From contig MU631937.1 of NCBI GenBank assembly GCA_026770615.1, positions 50,255 through 61,014 on the forward strand: a stretch of DNA of 10,760 nt, written 5' to 3'. Position numbers and translations under genes: made by a program. The notes beneath the pieces were generated by a model. The model was not told where the DNA came from. It was given only the letters and a program-made list of their open reading frames with translations, and did not search any database. This stretch comes from Pavlovales sp. CCMP2436. Its lineage: Eukaryota > Haptophyta > Pavlovophyceae > Pavlovales. Numbering within the stretch: position 1 is the stretch's first letter; the number at the start of each line of letters is the position of its first letter. Of the stretch, positions 6,576-10,760 are shown in pieces.

Positions 6576-7474
6576 GATGCCTTCCTTGAGGCTTTCGAGT
6601 GTCTCGACATGGGCGAGTTGCCCACCATTAACCTGGGCGAGACGAACATCGAATACACCGTCCGCATCGGCGCGTACGGTGCCCCCCAGCTCGAGGTGCT
6701 ACTTGAGCACTACGGCAAGCCTCTCTTCTCCCCTGGCGGCAAGTCGTTCACGCCGATTGTGCGCGCGACGCAGGTGCGCGAGCAGTTCGGGCGCGCAAAG
6801 AGCCTCATCGTGCAGCTACGCGGGAGCGCTGCGTCCGCCCCGGAGCACAAGCGCAAGGAGGTGACCGACGAGATCGCGTGGGCACATCTCTACGCGCGCC
6901 GCGCGACCTATGACCTGGCCGACTTGTGCGAGCTGTGCACCCTCGGCCTCGTGCAGGCGCTCACCACCTCCTGCGCCGAGTGCGGCATCTCCACGCTCGG
7001 CCAGATCAAGACAAAGCTGCGCAACCGCATGAAGGTCGCCATGGCGTGCGACCTGCAGGAGATCAAGCTCAACGGGCCCGCGCTTTCGTCGCCTAAGGGC
7101 ATCTTCGACCAGCTCATCGGTGAGGCTCTGCAGCTCTTCTCGAGCAGCGCCAGGCGCAACCCCTCCAAGTCATTCTCTGGGCTGCGCCCGCGCAAGCGCA
7201 ACGCGCGTGCCATTTCGCGGCGCGCAATCGAAGTGCTCGAGTCATCTGGGGGGAGCTCTGGCGAGGAGGAGGACGAGCAGGCAGGCAACGCGCCAGCAGG
7301 CGGCAACGAAGCTGGCGACGACGGCGAGGAGGAGGGCGCTCTAGAGGCGCTCTTCGCGCAAGTCGGCGCCTTCGACGGCACGCCCAGCTGGCTGACGATC
7401 GATGCTATGCCCACGTTCGACAAGGCTGGCCTCGGCGCGCCCGACGTAAGATCATGCACATCTTCACGACAGGT
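6576..7474 (+). CDS. hAT transposase, exon 2 (C-terminal dimerisation segment and acidic tail)
   Basis: The frame continues from exon 1 in phase 0. The hATC dimerisation segment lies at about 6915-7079: LADLCELCTLG, then SCAECGISTLGQIKTKLRNR, then a LQEIKLNGP end. It corresponds to the S(A)ERxFSxLxxIKTxLRNRL motif of the family, with the usual ER-F changed to EC-I. A basic stretch follows (RPRKRNARAISRR, near 7185-7230; possible nuclear localisation signal), then an acidic Glu/Asp/Gly run (7255-7350) and a short WLTIDAMPTFDKAGLG segment. The 3' border is uncertain. GTAAGA at 7446 is the best-looking donor, but it does not join the next exon in frame. A donor at 7475 joined to the acceptor at 7526 or 7532 keeps the frame open. 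The hATC call is secure; the exon end is not. Confidence 0.82.
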
Positions 7475-7526
7475 GTGCTGACCCTTTTTCTTCTCGTCCT
7501 GCGTTCGCGCATCTCCCTCCGCTCAG

Positions 7527-7701
7527 ACACAGCTGTGACCCACTTTTGTACGCAGGCTGGGCGCTCGGCAACTTCAAGGGCAAACGGCGTGGTATCGAGG
7601 CGGATTACCAGGTCTGGTACCCCGACGAGGTGGGCTCGACTACCAAGCACATTTGGACACAGAAGCTTCTCGCTGCCGACTACGGCCGCACGCGCTCGTG
7701 A
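7527..7701 (+). CDS. hAT transposase, probable exon 3 (C-terminal module)
   Basis: Frame 1 is open across 7450-7698 and gives protein-like sequence: DPLLYAGWALGNFKG, then a charged Tyr/Trp stretch (ADYQVWYPDEVGS), then LLAADYGRTRS and TGA at 7699-7701. The GW-x-G-x-F...Y-x-V-x-Y-D order resembles small beta-rich (Tudor/chromo-like) tails seen on some algal proteins, but I do not recognise a named family. With the acceptor at 7526 (GCTCAG|ACAC) and the donor at 7475 the frame is kept. With GTAAGA at 7446 and the pyrimidine-rich acceptor at 7555 it is shifted. Beyond the TGA the same frame continues open to 7914, so the stop may be a mutated sense codon, for example Trp. Confidence 0.55.
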
Positions 7702-7917
7702 GTGGCGGTGAGGAAAGACCCGGCGGCTGCCGTGGCCGTGCGGCGTGCGGCTGCGGCAATCGCGAGTGTCGGCGAGGGCGAGGGCGAGGACGACGAACCT
7801 ACTGGCATCGAGGGGCGCGAGGCGCAGGACTCGGGGGCTGGGCGCGGGGTGTGGCGGCCGGGCGCGGGGCGCGGGCGTAGAGGCAAGAGCCAGGCGCGGG
7901 GCCGAGCGAGAGGCTAA
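7702..7917 (+). other. Gly/Arg/Glu-rich continuation of the transposase frame
   Basis: Same frame as the segment ending in TGA at 7699-7701, open to TAA at 7915-7917. It is low-complexity: Ala/Arg at first, then an acidic GEGEGEDDE patch, then RGG/GRGR-like sequence of a kind often found in nucleic-acid-binding tails. A second open stretch in the same frame (7918-8145) runs into the AT hairpin and is probably not coding. It may be the true C-terminus of the ancestral transposase, or simply GC-rich 3' sequence. Confidence 0.35.
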
Positions 7918-8080
7918 GTGTCAGCGGGCGTGAAGAAGGATGGCGAGGCCGCGCAGGCGCCGGAGCTGCTGGAGTCGGAGGGGCCAGTAGGGCGGCCGCA
8001 GCCGTGGGGCGCGTCGTCGGTGCGAGCGAGGCGCGACCAGGACCGGTCCAACCGGGTCGGGGCGCAGGGGCTCGGGGCTG

Positions 8081-8132
8081 AGTGCATATATATATGGATA
8101 TATGGATATATATATCCATATATATATGCACT
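8081..8132. repeat. Perfect AT-rich hairpin
   Basis: Arms 8081-8103 and 8110-8132 are exact reverse complements over 23 bp (starting AGTGCATATATATATGGATA), with the 6-nt loop GGATAT. It sits at the boundary between the GC-rich coding part and the AT-rich 3' part of the transposon. Confidence 0.95.
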
Positions 8133-8363
8133 GGGTCTAGGCCTGTAAGCCATAGATAATGGTAGTTCTAAGTCAGACAATGGAAGTCAGATGTGATAAA
8201 ATTGTCTTTGATCGATCTAAAAGCTTGCGATATATTTATGATAGGGATTCAAGCTGGCGTCTGACTGTTCTGAATATAATCATATATCAATCTAAATCGC
8301 TTTACATAAACATGTCTATTGTCTCGTACAGGTAAAACATATACATACATACATATATATATA
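8133..8363. other. AT-rich 3' region of the transposon with a TACA/TA microsatellite
   Basis: No gene seen. 8339-8363 is a (TACA)n/(TA)n microsatellite that runs directly into the right subterminal motif cluster. Confidence 0.6.
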
Positions 8364-8470
8364 TGACCGGTCACCGGTACTATTTGACCGGTCACCGGTA
8401 AAAAGCAACCGGTCAAAATGTATCGGTCAAAATTATATAGATCTGACGGACCTTCGGTCATGACCGGTCA
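8364..8470 (+). repeat. Right subterminal motif cluster
   Basis: Two tandem 21-bp units begin TGACCGGTCACCGGTA (8364-8384 and 8385-8405). They are followed by AACCGGTCA (8408-8416), TCGGTCA (8423-8429), an AGATCTGACGGA core (8439-8450) and TTCGGTCATGACCGGTCA (8453-8470). TGACCGGTCA is itself a perfect 10-bp palindrome and occurs three times. The last 50 bp align with the left cluster. The array is denser at this end than at the left. Confidence 0.8.
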
Positions 8471-8479
8471 ATCACGTAT

Positions 8480-8494
8480 AAGACTTCTACATAG
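8480..8494 (-). repeat. Right terminal inverted repeat of the hAT element
   Basis: AAGACTTCTACATAG, the reverse complement of the left end with two mismatches, directly before the right target duplication. Confidence 0.88.
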
Positions 8495-8502
8495 CCTTGT
8501 GA
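8495..8502. repeat. Target-site duplication, right copy
   Basis: CCTTGTGA, identical to 4372-4379. Confidence 0.9.
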
Positions 8503-9222
8503 TCGTCTTCGTCTGCTTCTTCGCCTTGAACATCGGTCTGGGCGATCTGGCGGAATGCAGCTTCTCCACAGAGGTCGGAGCGCGGCGCGTCCATTCCTCT
8601 GGGTGAGAACGTGACACTACATGTTTCAGTAATATATAAGATTATAACTAGGTCGAGGACGGGAAACAGCAAATATTGTTTGATGAGCAGCCAGTGCAGT
8701 CGTAGTTAGATAGCTTTGTAGGCTTGTGGCTATTTTTATATGTAAGGTGTCATTAATGTGAATAGCATAATAATGAGTCCTATTTGAATTATTAAATATT
8801 ATCGATCAATCTGATTAAGTGATTATAACTCGTTCTAGGAGGTGAGTCCAAGCGCCTTGCGTGGCCGTGGCAGCCTCGATGGCGGCAGCTGCGACGTCAG
8901 CGCCTGAAGGTGCAGTGGGGACGCGTTGGGCTGCAACGCCGGCCCCGCCCCCCTGCTTACCGTGCCCGGTGGAAGCGCAGCGCTTGTGGCTTGGTGAGCT
9001 GTCGCTCCTGATGGGAGGCCTTCCGATAAGATGCTCGAGTCTGAGTCCGGATGCCGCAGGGCAGAGTCTGGGTGCCCCAGCGGGGTCCCGCCCAGGAGAG
9101 ATGTCTCGCTTAGCGGCGACGCTCCGGGTTCAGGGGACGCATGGGCGGGTTCTCCCTCCTCCGTGGGAGTGCCATTGCCGCACCCACCCACCCTGGGAGC
9201 TGTTGCGCGAGTCAGCCCCGGG
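8503..9222. other. Region downstream of the transposon, no gene supported
   Basis: 8503-8602 is GC-rich and, on the minus strand, open and preceded by an acceptor-like TTCTCACCCAG. It is the right flank of the interrupted target. 8620-8835 is AT-rich with nothing recognisable. 8860-9222 is GC-rich with Ala/Pro-type open frames in several frames and no domain. The repeat GATTATAACT occurs at 8638-8647 and 8821-8830, and also near 3322. Confidence 0.45.
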
Positions 9223-9480
9223 CCACAGCCGAATTCCTCCTGGATTCTGCTACGGGCTGGGCCCTGAACCCGTATTCCCGGACCACAGCCGGATTCCTCC
9301 TGGATTCTGCCCCGGACTGGGCCCTAAACACGGATTCCCGGGCCACAGCCGGATTCCTCCTGGATTCTGCCCCGGACTGGGCCCTGAACCCGGATTCCCG
9401 GGCCACAGCCGGACTCCTACCGGATTTGTTCCCGGACCTGTTCCGGGACACTGCCCTGCTCCTGGACTCCCGGACCACAG
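9223..9480 (+). repeat. 60-bp GC-rich minisatellite
   Basis: Three near-identical 60-bp units (9223-9282, 9283-9342, 9343-9402) start CCACAGCCGGATTCCTCCTG. A fourth, diverged and rearranged stretch runs to about 9480 and ends in another CCACAGC. Because 60 is a multiple of three, the tract is open in several frames on both strands (for example HSRIPPGFCPGLGP and AGFLLDSAPDWALN), which makes the overlapping long frames here uninformative. Confidence 0.9.
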
Positions 9481-9530
9481 CTAGACCCCGGGAGGACTCT
9501 GCTCTCCTTCCGGACTGGGTCCTGACGGCC

Positions 9531-9571
9531 CGTAGCCGGTGCCGTCGTACGAGACGTAAGAGGCGCGACCG
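9531..9571 (+). repeat. Diverged copy of the GTAGGCAGTGCCGCTGTA box
   Basis: CGTAGCCGGTGCCGTCGTAC and the following 20 bases align without gaps to 10230-10269. Nearly all the differences in the first 30 positions are transitions. Confidence 0.65.
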
Positions 9572-9573
9572 AC

Positions 9574-9778
9574 ATCGTTTGCGGTCGGGACACCTGCCGG
9601 ACATGTTTTGATTGTATTTAGATGGAAACACATATTTAGGGATCGTCAGGGGACCTGTCGGAATTGAAGATAGGAATTACAGAGTCCGAGTCAGAATCAG
9701 AATCATAACCAGAGTCAGAATTCGAGTCAGAATTCGAGTGTCCCGAAATCGTCTGTGGTCGGGACACCTGTCGAGATG
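9574..9778 (+). repeat. Paired GGTCGGGACACCTG boxes with GAGTCAGAAT repeats between them
   Basis: ATCGTTTGCGGTCGGGACAC at the start of 9574-9605 recurs as ATCGTCTGTGGTCGGGACAC at the start of 9748-9778, both followed by CCTG and ending near an ATG. The second box can fold with GTGTCCCG at 9738-9745 (pairs with 9760-9767). Between the boxes, 9688-9740 is an irregular tandem array of GAGTCAGAATTC-type units. Confidence 0.7.
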
Positions 9779-9791
9779 AATTCAAACATTC

Positions 9792-9870
9792 CGGGGAGGG
9801 GAAGGAATGGAGTGGGTGGGTGGTCTGATGTGGGGGGGTGTGTGGCTGCTGTGGGATTAGGGTTGTAAGG
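9792..9870 (+). repeat. G-rich, strand-biased block
   Basis: Runs of G on the plus strand (GGGGAGGGG, GGGTGGGTGG, GGGGGGGTGTG) with very few C. It could form a G-quadruplex-like structure, though one inter-run loop is longer than usual. One telomere-like TTAGGG is present but not tandem. Confidence 0.5.
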
Positions 9871-9925
9871 AGTGCGTGGGTACTGTGGTTGTCCTGAGCG
9901 GCGGAAGTGAGCGGGGAAGGTTACT

Positions 9926-10269
9926 TATGTAATATCAATTATGATCATACTTAAAATAATTGAACACAATCATGTGTACCTCCTCTCTCCGCCCGCCTGT
10001 AGACAGTGCCGTTCTTTAAAAAATTCTTTAAAATCATATGTACCTCCTCTCTCCTCCCGTATGCTGTGCCGCTGTACGAAACTTAAAAAGAGTTCCTATG
10101 TAATATCAATAAGAATCAGACTTAGAATAAGAACAGCCACAATCATATGTACTTTACAGTGCCGCTGTAAGACCACAACTGAATTCATTCGATTAAAAAG
10201 AATTAGAGTACCTCCTCTCTCCGTCCGTCCGTAGGCAGTGCCGCTGTATGAAATGTAGGAGGCGACGGC
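9926..10269 (+). repeat. Composite tandem repeat, period about 171 bp
   Basis: Block B, starting TATGTAATATCAAT and ending CATRTGTAC, occurs at 9926-9979 and 10097-10152. Block A, GTACCTCCTCTCTCCG, occurs at 9976, 10040 and 10208, with a truncated copy at 10149. Each A is followed by a GTAGGCAGTGCCGCTGTA-like box (9999, 10058, 10154, 10230). The order is B-A-A-B-A'-A. No coding sense is evident, although a frame is open through part of it. Confidence 0.85.
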
Positions 10270-10448
10270 AGCTTCTCTTTCAGCGGGTGTGACAGAGAAT
10301 GTGACTCCTGTACAGCGAGAGGGTGTGACAAGAGGGTGTGACTATATATTATTATTAGATATGTCACATCTAATAAATGTAACTATATGACTATATAATT
10401 ATCACACAACGGGGGTGATGCACCTGTAGGCAGTATTGCGGACTACAT
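10270..10448. other. Spacer with GTGTGAC repeats and a hairpin
   Basis: GTGTGAC or ATGTGAC recurs about four times in 10286-10342. TATTAGAT/ATCTAATA at 10353-10375 forms an 8-bp stem. A further partial TGTAGGCAGT box lies at 10425-10434. No gene seen. Confidence 0.5.
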
Positions 10449-10700
10449 ATTATTATTATTGTTATTATTATTATCATTATTATTATCATTATTCTATTCT
10501 ATTCTATTCTATATTATATTATATAATTGTATTTATTATCATACTCTTATTATATACACCCTATAATTCTTATTTTATTCTGATGTATGTTCTTTATTCT
10601 TAGTATTATTCTGTTATTATTCCCTGCTGCTCCCACGTGGGTGCCACGCCTGAAGGAAGTCTTAATTTTTTTTTATCATTATCATCATCATTATCATTAA
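10449..10700. repeat. AT-rich microsatellite tract
   Basis: TTA/TTATCA trinucleotide-like runs (about 10449-10490), a pentanucleotide ATTCT run (about 10491-10513), then TA/TTAT-rich sequence and a second ATC/ATT run at about 10674-10700. The window ends in a poly-T stretch after a further GCTGTAGGTAGTC box at about 10737-10749. Confidence 0.85.
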
Positions 10701-10760
10701 AGATATATACATAAGAATACCAGCTGGCGTGCCGCGGCTGTAGGTAGTCTTTTTTTTGTT

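Larger units (their letters stand above)
4380..8494 (+). mobile_element. hAT-superfamily DNA transposon, full length (4,115 bp)
   Basis: The boundaries are read from the sequence. The left end CTGTGTTGAAGTCTT (4380-4394) and the reverse complement of the right end, CTATGTAGAAGTCTT (8480-8494), match at 13 of 15 positions. They are flanked by a perfect 8-bp duplication, CCTTGTGA. Both ends also hold clusters of ACCGGTCA-like subterminal motifs, and a block of about 50 bp around an AGATCTGACGGA core is shared by the two ends in direct orientation (4421-4467 and 8424-8470). The single plus-strand gene inside encodes a hAT transposase. Terminal repeat length, duplication length and protein family agree with one another. 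The intact duplication points to a fairly recent insertion, whereas in-frame stops in the transposase suggest that this copy cannot make full-length enzyme. Confidence 0.92.

Noticed and set aside
7446..7555. A 110-nt intron with GTAAGA donor and pyrimidine-rich acceptor
   Set aside because: Splice sites look good but the join shifts out of the protein-like frame; kept only as an alternative.
6381..7701. UGA recoded as a sense codon, since both transposase stops are TGA
   Set aside because: Two codons in a mobile element are better explained by decay, and the MYND frame also appears to end in TGA. It could be reopened if host genes show in-frame TGA at conserved Trp.
4421..8470. Direct repeats of about 50 bp at both ends read as LTR-like
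   Set aside because: They lie inside the hAT terminal repeats and 8-bp duplication, consist of short motifs, and the gene is a transposase rather than a polyprotein.
8838..8847. AG|GTGAGT donor consensus on the plus strand
   Set aside because: Upstream sequence is AT-rich and has no exon-like frame.
8861..9631. Long Pro/Gly-rich or Arg-rich frames on both strands
   Set aside because: They are created by the 60-bp minisatellite and GC-rich flank, with no domain outside the repeat.
9855..9862. Telomere-like TTAGGG
   Set aside because: A single copy, not tandem.

Overview
The window looks like nuclear DNA of a unicellular eukaryote, most likely a GC-rich alga. The evidence is GT-AG introns in one gene, eukaryotic-type domains (C2H2 and MYND zinc fingers, Sel1 repeats, a hAT transposase), GC-rich exons, AT-rich spacers and many mini- and microsatellites. 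No operon-like layout, rRNA or tRNA was seen. The lineage (for example haptophyte or stramenopile) is a guess from the style of the proteins and was not tested.

Layout. Positions 1-207 hold the 3' end of a C2H2 zinc-finger array that has lost a base in its last finger. Positions 208-2063 carry no gene I can support, but do carry two copies (about 401-573 and 1190-1374) of a small inverted-repeat element that looks like a MITE family, in opposite orientation, and some strong hairpins. Positions 2064-3116 hold a Sel1-repeat protein followed in the same frame, after one TAG and six codons, by a MYND zinc finger. This is probably one Sel1-MYND gene split by a single stop.

Positions 4380-8494 are the main feature: a 4,115-bp hAT-type DNA transposon whose boundaries can be read directly. 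It has a perfect 8-bp target-site duplication (CCTTGTGA), 15-bp terminal inverted repeats (13/15 matched), and subterminal clusters of ACCGGTCA-like motifs at both ends. Its plus-strand transposase gene has a TTF/BED-like zinc finger, RNase H-like motifs, an intron and a hATC dimerisation segment, followed by an unusual acidic and Gly/Arg-rich C-terminal extension. In-frame TGA codons at 6381 and 7699 suggest a decayed copy. Oddities inside it are a perfect 25-bp-arm palindrome in the coding sequence, a 17-bp minisatellite ending exactly at the start codon, and a perfect 23-bp-arm AT hairpin. Removing the element in thought restores a minus-strand frame that stays open across the insertion site.

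Positions 8503-10760 are intergenic and repeat-dominated: an AT-rich spacer, a 60-bp GC-rich minisatellite, a recurring box, a composite repeat with a 171-bp period, a G-rich strand-biased block, and AT-rich microsatellites to the end. No gene was supported there.
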